A stretch of DNA of 64,000 nt from Stichopus chloronotus (Eukaryota; Echinodermata; Holothuroidea; Aspidochirotida; Stichopodidae), in assembly GCA_021234535.1 (NCBI GenBank), contig CM037843.1, forward strand, positions 18,259,911 through 18,323,910. The letters run 5' to 3'. Shown piece after piece: positions 1-13,200 of the stretch; the first letter of the stretch is position 1, and the number at the start of each line of letters is the position of its first letter. A program made the translations under genes and the position numbers. Below the pieces are notes generated by a model that did no database searches, was not told the DNA's origin, and was given only the letters and a program-made list of their open reading frames with translations.

Positions 1-1069
1 ACTCAAAATTTTCATTATTTGTCCAAAATGTATTTGCACCAAATAAATCTACAATAGGCCTTCTTTGCAAGGAAGCAGGATGACTTGACCAACTGTCATT
101 TGACCCATCCCTTGGGTGCTATAGTGGACACTTGACCAATGCTACTGGACATTACGATCAACCTTTTCTGGTCACTTTGACCAATCTCATTGGTCATTTT
201 GACCAAACTTTACATTTGGAATCCTGTAAGACACCAGTATGGGAATATTGCTTTGGGAAAAGGTTGTTAAAGTGCTAGGACTGTATAATTACCCTGTTGA
301 GACTAGTGTTTGACTAGAGATTATAAGAAGAAGAAGGTGAAGAACTTTGATAATTCTTGTACAGTGTGTTGGCTTTTCATGTGAATTAGTAAAGGCATTT
401 CACACAAGACTAGATGTGACAGTCATACAATTGAATGTCATTATTTGGTGCGACATGGTAGATGTTCTTGAAACAGTAGTTTTAAATGCTTTTTACATTA
501 ATGTTTCTGTTGTGACCAATTGCTGCCCTTTGTCAAATCACATATGATTAACAAGCCAATTAGAAATTTGCTGAGTGATTAAAAAGGGGTCTGTGGTTTG
601 GACTTTAGCAGAAATATTGCCGTCTGACTATTTTAACACATTGCATCTTTAACAGTTAGTCCAGACTGGGATCATGGGATGCCTGATTTATGCCAGTGTA
701 TCCTTCTTTCACCTACTTGTCTCCATCAGCTCAGCCTGAAACCCTATAAAGTTCTACTCTATTATTTTTGTGTCCATGGTGACAATAAAAGTGACTGAGA
801 TTAGCCAGTCCAGAATTCAGGGGTCAGATTTTTTGTTGGGAAATTATGTCCATGCATACAGCTAGGTTATGGTGGTAATAGCCTTTCCAAATCTCAAATT
901 ACAGTAGTTATGTACTGGCGGGCCCTGTTGGGTGGTATAAATGAAAAGGTGTCCATGCCAATGTGTGTGTATCAGGACCTGTCCAAATTGTGGTCTTTCC
1001 AGAATACTTTGAAAAGTATATGAGCGATTAAGTTTAAACTTGGTAAGGTTGTGCGTGATACCAATATGT
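1..1069. other. Intergenic, no gene seen
   Basis: No reading frame here looks protein-like and no RNA gene was recognised. Positions 75-215 contain several imperfect copies of GACCAAT and its complement ATTGGTC, a minor short-motif cluster. Confidence 0.6.
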
Positions 1070-1880
1070 ATTTTTTAGAAGGAAAGCCAATTTTGCCCCA
1101 AATTTGATATTTCCAGTGTATCTTGAGAAGTATTTGAGCATTTAATGCAAAATTTTGCAAGGACTTATCTGAGAATGAAATGTTCAAGGTATATCACTTT
1201 TATAGTAAAGAGAGTGAAATTTGCTGATTTTTGAGGAAAAAAGCCAATTTTGCCCAAAAATTTGTGTTTCCAGCATATCTTGAGAACTATTAGACCAATT
1301 AACTTAAGTCTTTCTAAGGACTTACCTGAGAACACATTGTTTAACATAATATTACTGTAATGGTAAATCAAGTGAAATTCGCTGATTTTTTAGAAAAAAG
1401 CCAATTTTGCCCCAAAGTTTGTGTTTCCAGCATATCTTGAGAACTATTAGATCAATTAACTGAAGGCTTTGTAAGGACTTACTTGAGAACACATTGTTCA
1501 ACATAATATTACTGTAATGGTAAATCAAGTGAAATTTGCTGATTTTTAGGAAAAAAGCCAATTTTTGCCCTAAAATTTGTGTTTCCAGCATATCTTGAGA
1601 ACTATCAGACCAATTAATTTGAAATTTTGTAATTACTTCCCTGAGAACACATACTGTTCAACATAACATTACTGTAATGGTAAATCAAGTGAAAGTTGCT
1701 GATTTTTTAGGAAAAAAGCCAAGCTTTCCCCCAAATTTAGATTTCCACCATATCTTTAGAGCTAAGGAAGTATTATACGCAACATTTTGCAGGGCCGTTC
1801 CTATGAACATGATAATGAATATACAGTATATCACTCTTATATTAAACTGGTGAAATTGTATGATTGTTTGGTAGAAAACT
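1070..1880. repeat. Tandem array, ~157-bp unit, about 5 copies
   Basis: The motif GCCAATTTTGCCC recurs at about 1086, 1243, 1400 and 1557, with a diverged copy at 1718, so the spacing is 157, 157, 157 and 161 bp. Each unit also carries a stretch about ending of activity-like text 'CAGCATATCTTGAGAACTAT' and one reading TACTGTAATGGTAAATCAAG. The first and last copies are the most diverged, as expected for an ageing array. Short frames on the minus strand of this array merely repeat each other and are not genes. Confidence 0.85.
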
Positions 1881-2415
1881 TATGAGCCAGCATGCGGGTC
1901 AGTATACATAGATCTCCTTTTTAACTTAAGCCAAAACATCTTTAACAGAACTGGCCCCTGTGAAAAATGTCTTTCAACATCCCTGCCAATTACGAGAACA
2001 TTATTTTTAAGTCGAATCTTAGCAGAACCAGGTCCTGCATTGGTAGGAGACTAATGTGCAAATAACCCATGGAGGGATGCTCTTATATCCTGCCCCTAAC
2101 TCTAACCACTAAGCCTAACCTACATGGAATAACCCGATGTTATAGTTGTGTTATGTAGCGTAGTATGCACAGATACGTCAGAGCCATTATCGTCACTGTT
2201 ACATGAGCCTAGTAGGACCCAGCTATAGGCTTAAGTTTGGTACCTTACAGTAGATATCATTATTGAGATGCTTATCACCATGTTATGCTTGAGGGATATT
2301 TGGCTCTAATTCACAATCAGTGCCTGGAACTTGGTCACCAACCTGAAGCTATCCCAGGGTTCATCCCAGGATCCATAGGTCTCTGTGTTAACACTAACTG
2401 ATTTCTGCTCATCAC
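1881..2415. other. Intergenic, no feature seen
   Basis: Unique-looking sequence between two tandem arrays. I see no gene, RNA or repeat boundary in it. Confidence 0.5.
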
Positions 2416-2690
2416 ATAAATTCGTGTCAAGTACATTTATACCGTCATTTATTATTGTGTCGTTGTTAAATGTATTCACGCCATCGTCATATACAGTTGC
2501 ATCGTCATTACATCAAATTACAACATCATCACATACATTTGTGACATCATCATGTAATTGTGTGTCGTTGTTAACTAGATCCCAGTCGTCATTAAATAGA
2601 TTGCGGTCGACACCATTTAAATTTACGTCGTCGTTAAATGCATTCCGGTCGTCGTTAGTTATAGTTACGTCATCGTCATCATTTTTTGCC
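2416..2690. repeat. 21-bp CpG-rich minisatellite
   Basis: About twelve diverged units of 21 bp follow each other with almost no indels. The core resembles CGTCGTCGTTAAATNNATTNN, with CATCATCA variants in the middle. Because 21 is a multiple of three, the plus frame from 2385 to 2723 stays open and its translation repeats every seven residues, with Ser-Ser at a fixed place. That openness comes from the repeat, so I do not call a gene. Confidence 0.8.
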
Positions 2691-5139
2691 CTTTTTGTGT
2701 TCCATATTATTGTACCTCATTAATATTCATGAGGTAACAACACTTGCTCCAAGAGTAAGATTCGTTTTACTCACTCAAGAGCTAATTCCAGCTCCTCTCT
2801 TATCGCAGCCTCCTGGAAGTACTAATTTCAGCCGTGTTATAATGAATGATGTCATAATAGGAAAAAGCGCAGAATCAGGGAGCCCTCGGCTCTTGTTCTT
2901 GGGAGAAAAAGAGCTTATTTGCATGATGATATCCACATGTCCAGTACACTACTTCTTCTGAACATAATGAGGGAATGTATCAGAATTTCATAGTACTGTC
3001 GGAACACAATGAATATGGAGCAACATTACATAGGGGCGTTAGAACATACGGGATGTCAGAGTAAAGTTCTGTGCATCTAGCATAGATGTAGGTGGCATTA
3101 TGGCATCTAAATAACTATTGTCATGCTTGAAACTTGGTACAGTAGTGTTCTATGCACATCCTCTGTTGATCCATTGATTCATGCACTCATAGGTGTCAAA
3201 GGCCATATCAGGGTAATTACAGTAAGATATGAATATCAAAAATCAAGAAATATATCAAGAATAAGAGTAAGGTTGCTATCCATTTGAACTATGTATGTAA
3301 GTAGATGATTCCTTCAGTTAGAAATTTTGTCCTTTAATTGTCTAAACAACTTTGTCAAATTTGAAACCTAGCATGCTGGTTGACCTCAGGTAACCTTTGG
3401 AGGGTAGAGGATCACTTTTACATGACGTTAGCTATTAAAGTTTCACCTAGTATGAGGCATACATCTGACAAAGCCACCGAGGTCTGATCTGGTCCCAGGT
3501 TCAGAGCACGAGCCCCATCCCCTCACACCAGACCCATAGCCAGAGTTGTATTTTTGGGGGACACTGAAGTTATTGATAGCCATCCTTGGAGAGGGGTGTC
3601 AGGGAAGGGTGTCCTCATCCCCATTTGAAAGCATTTTTTATGCAAAGAGACTCAGATGTAACTTGGGGCAATCATGTAAACAAATTTTTAACTCCATATT
3701 CATGTCTACTACTTTTACCATTTTTCTTTTCCAATGTATTGCATTAACAACATGTCTGTAGTCTGAATACATTTGTGGGGGGAGGGGGTCACATACCTTT
3801 CCATGCTCCCAGTTGCTATACTACAAGAACTTACTTCACACGTAGGTCACTGGTTCTTATACAGTACAGTATACTCATTAAAAGTTATCCAAGCCAAGGG
3901 ACATTATACAGGCTACATGTCTTGCAAGTTTTGATGGGATGGGATTTAACATCCCTGGGTCATCATTAATCGACTACTGTCAGTATTACCAAGAACTGAA
4001 AGTACCACCATATCCATCTGACTTTGTGGGGTATCCAAAGTGAGTCACTATATTGTGTGCATATGAATATCATTCAGTCAAATTTCTTCCGTATTTTTGT
4101 GTATGTTATCCGATGAATCAGGGCCCCAATTTCTCCAGGCCTGGAATGTATGTATGCTCTGTCCCCTTCTTGGAGACCCTTCAAGAAGAAGTATAAGGGT
4201 AATGGATGGAGAGCATTCAACATTCTGTGTGTAGACACTTACTGACCAATCCTGCACTGATCACTGTACTAATGGCTAGAGAGATTCTTGTCAGTCATGT
4301 TTCAGTTTAGGAAATCTGGAGTCCATTGATGCATGTCATATGGGAAGAAAGTTCCGGCTGACTCATGATAGTTATGAATTATGTAATGAATACCGTAGCA
4401 TACAGATGGTTTTGTTTTCATTTTTGTTACGTCAACATGGTAGGAGGGAAATGCACCATAAGAGGGAAACGTCTACAATCTAGAAGGAACAAAAAGGATG
4501 AGAATTTAGTAAAATGATCCTTGAAGTGTAATAAAAAGAAAAGGGGTTAATTGAGGGGGAGGGGCACGTTGATTCGTTGCAATTTGTCATCAGCAATTTG
4601 TGCGGGTGTAGTTGTGACTTACTGTAAAGAAAGTTGCTTTGAAGTAGCTGGTTATATTTCATCTTTTAGTAACTGTAGATCTTACACTTTCTATTTCTTG
4701 CCAAAGATCAAAGGCCAAAGCAGTTGGTACGTTTGTGATTACTTGTGTATACATGAAGGCCGTATTTGGTGTGATCAGGTGTACTACAGTGCTGACTTGG
4801 AGGTTAAATGTTTTCATCATGGTGATCATTGAATGCTCTCACATGTCGCACAAAGATGTGTCACAATGAGTAGAAGAAACCTTGGTCAAAGGGCATTTGT
4901 GGTGAACAAAGGACAAATGAAAAGAGGATATCTCTGTCAACTCAACTCATATTTGAAACAAAGATGCATTAAAATGAAAAAAAAAACGTTATTCTATTGG
5001 AGGTTGAGGTCAAAGATCATTTGAGGTCAACAAGGATCAAACTTTAAAGACCTTTTGAGAGTAGTATTGTAAGGAAGATATTTTTTATTTTGTGTGGAAG
5101 TTTACCACATTGACTAAGGGAGGGAATCCTCCTGTTTTC
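2691..5139. other. Intergenic, no gene seen
   Basis: Only short unconvincing frames are present. From about 4840 the sequence begins to resemble diverged units of the 145-bp repeat family that follows, with phrases such as GGTCAAAGGGCATTTG and GAGGTCAAAGATCATTTGAG. Confidence 0.5.
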
Positions 5140-6498
5140 GATTCCTTACCGAAGGCAGAAGGAATCTATGAGATGGTGATGTTGGGTGTGTGTTCATGTG
5201 CGTGTACTTTCTGAGGATGTGAAAAGAAGAATTTCAGGTCCTCAGAGAGAATTTGTATAGATTTCTCAAGTCCTCACAAAACCACAATAGGAGTGTATTA
5301 TCTAGGTTAGAGTTCAGGAAGCAAGAACAAAGCAAATATCAATGGAGTCCTTACTCTGTGTGTAATGTTGACTTGCGTGTATAGTGCTGTATGTGTGTGT
5401 GTATGTGACACTTCATGTAAACACAATATCTCAAGAAGGGTAACCATGACTGATGTCATACTTATTGCATTGGTTGGGCATACTAAGTGTATGATCCCTA
5501 TTGTTTTTGGTCCAGATCAAAGGTCATTTGAGATCACTAGAGGTCAAACTGTAAAAACCTTGTAAACACAATATCTCCAGTAGGGTAACTGTGACTGATG
5601 TCATACTTAATGTGTGGGTCAGTCATACAGGGTAAATGATCCCTTTTGTTTTTATTTGAGGTCTACGGTCAACAGAGGTCACACTGTAAATACCTTGCAA
5701 ACAATATCTCTAAAAGTGTAACTGTGACTTATGTCATACTTAATGTGTGGATTGCATGTACTGAGTAGAAGACTCCATTTGTTTTTGTGGAGGCCAAAGG
5801 TCATTTGAGTTCACCAGATGTTAAACTATAAAAACCTTGTAAACACAACATCTCCATATGGGCAATGTTGACTGATGTCATACTTGATGTTTGTGTTGGT
5901 CATACTGGGTAGGTGATCCCTATTGTTTTTGTGGAGGTCAAAGGTCATTTGAGGTCACCTGAGGTCAAACGTTTTAAATCTTGTAAACACCATATCTTGG
6001 AGAGGGTAACAGTGGGAGCATCTCATATTTAGCATGTAAATTGCCCATACAGTATTGAGCGCATGACACCAACTGACTCTGGTATAGGTCAAAGGTTATT
6101 TCGAGTCACCAGAGGTCAAAGGGTAAAAATAATGTTAACACCTGTATCTCAAAAAGAGAAACTGTGAGTGATCTCATACTTTGCTTGTCTATTGCTCATA
6201 TTCAGTAACCAAGTATTTAGTAAGCACAGTCTTGTCAACGCTTTATCTCAAGCAGGTAATTGTGTGGGATTTCGTACTTAGTATGTGTGTTGCCCTTGTT
6301 GAGTGGATGATTTCTATCAATTTTTGCACCATAATCTTTTAGGATTGGGTTATAGGCCAATTATAGTGTTCCATAGTGTTTCAAGAACAATAACTGTAGC
6401 TGATCAAAGGGTGACAACTTGTTATGCAGATAAGTCATGCTCGCTATAATATAACCATATGGCAAGGAATTACAAAGCCTTTTGGCTTTCTGGTTTTA
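5140..6498 (+). mobile_element. Hairpin-ended element with ~145-bp tandem core, copy 1
   Basis: The left end (5140-5168) is a hairpin with arms GATTCCTT and AGGAATC. A GT-rich stretch follows, then about six diverged units of roughly 143-145 bp. Each unit reads in order: an 'ATCTC(A)AGAAGGGTAAC' phrase, 'GACTGATGTCATACTTA', and 'AGGTCAAAGGTCATTTGAGG'. The right end (about 6462-6498) carries CAAGGAAT and the perfect hairpin AAAGCC-TTTT-GGCTTT followed by CTGG. No protein is encoded, so the element looks non-autonomous. The layout resembles Helentron-associated and bivalve 'pearl' repeats (tandem core plus microsatellite plus end hairpins); that assignment is inference. Confidence 0.7.
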
Positions 6499-7295
6499 GA
6501 GATGCCAAAATTCATTTGGGAAAAGTAGGGGTCAAATTGTGAAAGTTTTTCAAACAAAATTGACAGGAAAGTTTTGACAACTTTCATACTTTGTATGGAC
6601 ATGTTTCATATCGACCACAACGACCTTTCTGCTGTTTCGGGAGGTAAACTCTTACTTAGGAGTAATAAACCTTATGCAATTTCTATATTTGTTGATTATG
6701 TAGGGGTAACATGTTAATGAATGTAAATAGCATATTATTTGGATGGAAGTCGTAAGGTCATGGAGGGGTCATCTGGTATCACATTTTAAAAACTATGTAA
6801 ACACAACTCAAGAACTGAACCTTGTGTTGACTTTCTATGACAGTGTAAACATTGGCACAAGTCAATGCATTTTGATGTAACATCTTTCTGTGGCATTCAT
6901 CAAAACCAAAATGCATTCTTGCATTCTGATTTTATCTTTTTACATGAATGTATGAACAGATCTGGTCACATTTGTAATGACTTTCTTTGTTTTGAACTCA
7001 GTGACCATTTTTATTTGCTATGTACACCATCTTTCCAGACAACAATTAAATTTTTTTTTTTGCCATTGGCAGCAGTGGTGAATGGTATCTGAACTGGCAT
7101 GCCCTTGCACATTACTGTGTTTGTCATTGAAACTCACAATGTGTCATGTAAGGGCCTTAAATTTGAGTTGCAATGGATGACCTTCTCTTAAGCTTGCTGC
7201 TAAATTCCGTTGAAAAGTAACATGCTCTGCCATGTAACTGGTACCATACAATCTTACATCGAATCAATGGTCATTCTTGTTGAGGCAGAGAGAAA
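6499..7295. other. Region upstream of ZNRD2
   Basis: It should contain the ZNRD2 promoter and 5' UTR, but I cannot place a transcription start. An in-frame TGA at 7281-7283, just upstream of the ZNRD2 ATG, closes the reading frame. Confidence 0.4.
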
Positions 7296-10200
7296 ATGGA
7301 TGAAGATGATGTCTGGACTCCACCAACTGATGCTGAAATGAAAGTGATATTGGCCAGGAGAGAGAGATCTGACAAGATCAGTAAACTGATGGGAGAGTAC
7401 CTCCTGAAAGGTTACAAAATGCTCGGGATATCCTGCGAGATCTGTGGGGTAAGCAAAACCTAGCTACCAAAGTGATTGCAATATTGGTTTTTGATTCCTT
7501 ACCATAGGCAGGGGAATCTATGCAGTCCTGATGTCGTGTGTGTGTACAGTATGTGTGTGTGTGTGTGACAGTTGCTGGTAAACACTCTATCTCAAGAAGG
7601 GTAACTCTGAGTAATTTCATTTTTGGCATGTAAGTTGCCCATATTGAGTAGATGATCGCTATTGTTTTTGGTGTCCAAATCTTGCATATTAATGAGGTTA
7701 TGGGATAAAACATAAAAAATGTTAAGACTGCCATAGTTCCTTATCCGTGGGTCAGATTTGTTTTACTTGTCAAACTTGATCAGGTTGTCTGTTATTAACA
7801 GGTTCACAACCCTGTGAAATTTAATGCTTATCAATAGAGAGGAAGGGATAATTTTTCAATATAAAAAAATAATAATAGCCTAAACACCATTATTGTGGTT
7901 ATTATAAACTACCGTACAAATTAGTTGAAAAGCATATGGGCTACATTTTCTCATATTAAGTAGATGATCTCTTTTGTTTGTAGTGGAGGTCAAAGGTCAT
8001 TTGAAGTCACCAGAGGCTTTTTGCTCCAGATTTAAGGCTACAGTACTGCATTTGTAACTTAGTGAGTAACTTCTAGTGTGAGGGGCCTCCGATAAGTTGT
8101 CCAGAGAGATAGTCTTGGTATGGGAGGTCATGGGGTCAGATAGACAAGGTGGCATTAATTCATGCATTGGAATGTTAATGGGTTTATAAAAAAAATGAAG
8201 AAAATAAAAAAACCATCCGTTCTGTCATTTATTTGGATAATATCAATATCCAGAGGAACAGCTGGTAGCAGAACAAGGTTTCTTAACCATCAAATTGGAG
8301 TGCTTTCAATCATATTTCACAATGTCAGAAAGGATGGAGGAAGCAAAAATATTGAGGAGAAATCATAACTTAGGGTCAACTTACGAGGACTTTGAGTGTG
8401 TTAAAAGCTACTTGTAACAAGGAAGAAATTATCGCAGAGTCGATAAAGGAAAATTTGCAAAAGGCAGAGCGCCAGTGTGAGGCAATGGAAGAGGTTCATG
8501 CTGATCTGGCTGGGCTGTTGTCTGATGAAGCATTTGAGCAAGCAGAAAGCTGGATTTTGGAATGCCAAAAGCATTATGCTGAGGAGAGGGAGGAAGCTTT
8601 GAAAAAGTTAAAGGAGGAAATTGAGTTTCAAATTAGCGTTGGAATTACCTAAGGCAGAAATTCCACCATATGATGGAGACCCAAGAACATTCTGGTCATT
8701 TATGAAGAATTTTGAGGTAAATATGGCAGACAAGCTGAGTTCAGATGAGGTAAGGTTGAGTTATTTGATTCAACTAACAACAGGCAAGACTAGAAGCAGC
8801 ATTGATTACTGTGTTTCTTGGAGCTCAGAGATAATGTTGACTGATGTCATACTCATACTGTACTTGATGTGTGGGTTGTATGGCCTGGGTAGGTGATCCC
8901 TATTGCTTTTGGTGGACGTCAAATGTCGCGGTCATTTTAGGTCACCAAAATAAAGGTCATTTTGGGTTAAAGGCTTGTGGTGTATCAAGAAAAATAACTG
9001 CAGTTGATCTTATACTTGTCATGTGAATAATTCATGTTTGTTGTAATATAACCATGTAGCAAGGAATCACAAAGCCTTTTGGCTTTCTGGTTTCTTTTCT
9101 ACCCTTTAGAGACATTCACACCTCCAGAGAATTGATATCACCATAAACTCACTCAACTCAGTGGCTCAACTGCGTTACCACAACCTTCTAGGCACCATAT
9201 GTACTTGACACTTAGTCACTTGTAGATCCTCAGAGCTGGTCTGAAACTGATGGCAAAATTAGCTGTATTGTTAAAAGATGATGTTGATTGAAAGTGACTT
9301 GGCTTAAACATATTTGAATGCATTGAATCATGGCAACTTGATACAGTTGTAATTTCCTTCATGTAGTATGATCAGTAAAGGCTACTGAGCTTCTCTGTCC
9401 TCACTACAAATTCCAACATTGGATAAGAAGTGTCAGGGATTGAATTATCACGTGGGACATTTGTGTCCCTCTGCAGATTTTATTTACTAGTCTATTTGCA
9501 AGCCCTTTCTTGAGGGTGCAAGGAATGATTCAATGGAATTTGGTCTCATTGCTTTCAGAGCATTGACTCTCTTCTCTTTTGTTTTTTTTGCAGGTTTTGT
9601 CATTTGACCTAATATTTGTCATTGTGCAAAAACTTTCTCTGAAATTTACATGCGATCCTTTTGTGTGCTGCAGTCTCCAACTGTAGCTTGGCTATTCTGC
9701 TTGTGTGATTACAGAGCAGGGGCTGTTGTATGTGTATGGGGGGGGAGGGGCCAAAGCCCCCAAATTTTTGCTAGGCCACCAAAATTGTGCAAATGATGTA
9801 TATAACGTATTATTCACCTTGATATTTTGGAAAAGTAGACACTAGATAACAGTAAAATCTAGTAAATACTAGATCTCAGAAATAAAGGTTATCTGGATAC
9901 CTTAAACAAAACCCAAGAAGTGCCATCGTCTGCAGTCTGTGCGGCTTTTTTTGCTATGCCATGCGCCAAACGATTATGGTACTCCGCTAAGACATGAATT
10001 AAAGTAAAACATGAATTACCCTCCACCTCTCCCAGAAACATATCACTATAACTGTGCTTGTTACAGAGGACAGTGTAGGATTACTAGTAATTATCAACAT
10101 TTAATAAAGTAATTTACCTGTTGAAGATATGAGTCTCTCCATCGTCTATCTCGTCACCACCAAAGAAGAGAAGAGATTTTGTTTCCAATGGTAACATAAA

Positions 10201-13200
10201 ATCAACATGGATGTTGTATTTTTTCCCTTTACTTTGCAGACAATTCTCCTGAAGGATAAGCACGACAGTAATTACTGTGTAGCCTGCAGCGAACTGGACA
10301 CTGATCTTGCCAAGGATGACCCAGGTATCTGTTTCAAATGTGACATAGAATGTAACAGAAGAAACTGAAGGAGGGGGGGGGGGGACTCAGAGCAGGGTAG
10401 AGAAGTGAGTAGGATGGAAACAATTCCTCCAAATTGAGAAGCGGAATGAGGAAGACAAAATGTGGTGATGGCCAATAATAGTGAGAACAGTCTGAGTAGT
10501 CTCAATCAAAGTTTGCACAAAACAGATTTAAAGTGACAATGGAATGCATTAATGGCCCCCTGCAGATAGATAAACAGGGACAGTGAACCTCATTAGAGTC
10601 CAACTCCCTGAAATGTGTGTCATGTCAGAACTATGTTGGAGTTCCCACTGCTAGGCCACTAGGGGGAAGGCAAGGCTTGGGTGGAGTATGGGTCTCCTTC
10701 TGAACAATTTCACAGGAAACTTCTGTAGATGTAAACTAATTTGCTGTTGGAAATTTATGTGCAAATGCATGGTTTGAAAGGGCAATTTTTTGCTATTTAG
10801 AACTCACTCACATCTTCAGAATAAAGTCTGAAGAATAGGGCAGGGGTGACGCACAGTTTTTCCTGAGGTTTTGCTCTGACCAGGCCTGGTAGGGGCAATG
10901 CACAAGTCCTCCCCATTTTTCATGATTCTGTTTGCACCGTTTGTATTGAAATATTTCAATAGAGATAGAGAATCAGTCGGTAGATGAGAAGTGTGGAAAG
11001 TATAAAACAGCAGTGAGTGAGAATACAATATTGAGAGCACTATGTGCAGGAGAAAGAGAAGAGAGGGGAGGCTGGAGACTGGAAAGGCATATGGAAATTT
11101 ACAAACGTAAAACTTTGATGTAGGGAATATTGCCCTCTACAAATTAGACTCTGCAGCGTCTGCTTGGGCTGGAAAGTTTCTGTTCCTAATCTTGGTTCCA
11201 CCACCTCTGAAGAAACATCCGTATATTTACTGTACTCCTCTTCCGGAAGAGTGTTTACTCCCCTCATTGATCGCTGCCCTGGCTGACTCTGGACACTCGT
11301 TTTAATTATGCACACAACGTTTAACTAAAACCATTGTTTTTCGCTACCAAATTCAGTAGAAGCCAATCACGGCCTTCATGAGAAATGATGGGAGTGATGA
11401 TGAGGAAAGGACCTTCTACTGATTAGCTTCGTAAATATCTTGGTAATTTTCTACTGTCCTTGAACTGTTTTAGGTCTCTCTTAGCGATATCTATTTCTGC
11501 CGTAGGCAGGTGATAGGTTGAAAGTTAGTCTAGGTACCATTTTTTTTCTCATTGTTCGATTGCTGCTATTGGCTCATTTCATGAGATCAACGCATAGTAT
11601 TTTAGTATGTATTAACCGTTACATCAAACGTGACTATTCATTTGTACATAATTATATCGAGTGTCCAAAGTCTTTCCGACGGATGGCGATCACACAGAAA
11701 AGCGATTACTTAGATGAGTGAATATCCTCGGTTGGGTATAAGTAGGCTGCAGCTCAAATTGTGAGGAATGTATCAAATGAGGGGAATTCATTCACCGAGA
11801 AAGACTTTGCAAAGTCTATCTTCATATCTGCAAATACTGAGTTATTACATTTTAAATATGAGGAAAGCACCATTAGCTTCCTTCGGGAATGGAACAGTCT
11901 CCCTAAAGTCCTTCCCCCCATCCCTAGTTCTATGCTATTCAAATTTATAATTAATTACTCAGTCTTCTCTACATTCCTGTCTGAGTTGTTGGTCAGGCAG
12001 GTAAATTTCAGTTAGTACAGTAGTTTCGGTGATGCAGTCCCATGGGTGGGCCTGTGCGTAGGATGTCGTCATTTATTGAAGATGTATTTACTTCTTTTTT
12101 GTTTATCTCTCTGTGCAGTGTATTCAATCAGTCAGAAAACATGCCGTTAAATTATCAAGCTCTCGTCACATAAGAAGGAAATTTAAGCATAAACTTTCCG
12201 AATTCTTTTTTTAGACATAGATGTATGGGTTATCAAAATTGGTGTGTTGTGTAAACCAGATACTTCTTTCAGGAAATTAAAGTCAATTTTATTTCCCTTT
12301 CGTCATTGATAGTCACAGAGATGCAAATTATTTTTGTCTTTTAACAACATCACCTGACTGGCCTTTGCAAGGGTAAAGAATGTTTCAGAGGCTTGTGCAA
12401 TGTACTGGAAGACTTGTTTTTGTGGCGAATATACATGACCGCGGTATCTACCCATGAAATGACTCGATCAGCCTTGGTTCTGTACAATTTTGAATGCTAC
12501 AGGGTTCCTTTTGCAAGGACCCTTCTTCACGTTGTCTCTTCAGCATGTTTTTTTTTAACATTTCAGTAGCATGTCTGTGTACATGGCTATGGTTATGCTC
12601 ATGTTGACTTGGTTTCAATTGGCTTTCGTGTGACAGCAGTGGCAGACCAACTGAAGACTGAGATGACATCACCAACCTTTCCTGAAATCATCCATACATC
12701 AGTCGCAATTAATATTTGAAATAAGATTAGTTGAAGCAGTGAGGGGCCTGGATGTCAATTATTGTGAGAACAGTACAGTACTCCAAGGAGCCTTCCATTT
12801 GTCCTTTCATTGACATGAACAGCATTTTTTTTTGGGGGGGGAGGGGAAGAAATGTGACCACCTTATTTACTAGCTGTTAATGAAATTAAATGCTTTACAT
12901 TAATGATGTGTCTAGTCCCCTTAGCTGGGATTGTTTTCATTATGACCAGCATGAAAAGTTAATATGCTCTTTTATTTTTTTCTTTTGTGTGGACTGTTCT
13001 GTTGGTTACCTTAACTGTGGTACCAATTGCCCTTTCTCCTGCAGTCTCCACATCTTCCTCTTTTTTTTTTGATTTCCAGTACTTTACTTTTTATTCTGCA
13101 TTCACAGCTCTCAGCTCAAGAGCTGCAAATTCTCAGGTCCAAGAAGGCGAGTTTAACCAGGTTACCTCAGCCATTATAAACCAAGACCCCCCAAGATCTA

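Noticed and set aside
2385..2723. 112-codon plus-strand frame
   Set aside because: It is kept open by a 21-bp tandem repeat and has no recognisable domain.
10272..10505. 77-codon minus-strand frame near ZNRD2 exon 2
   Set aside because: It partly overlaps ZNRD2 exon 2 antisense and continues through a G homopolymer; no motif.
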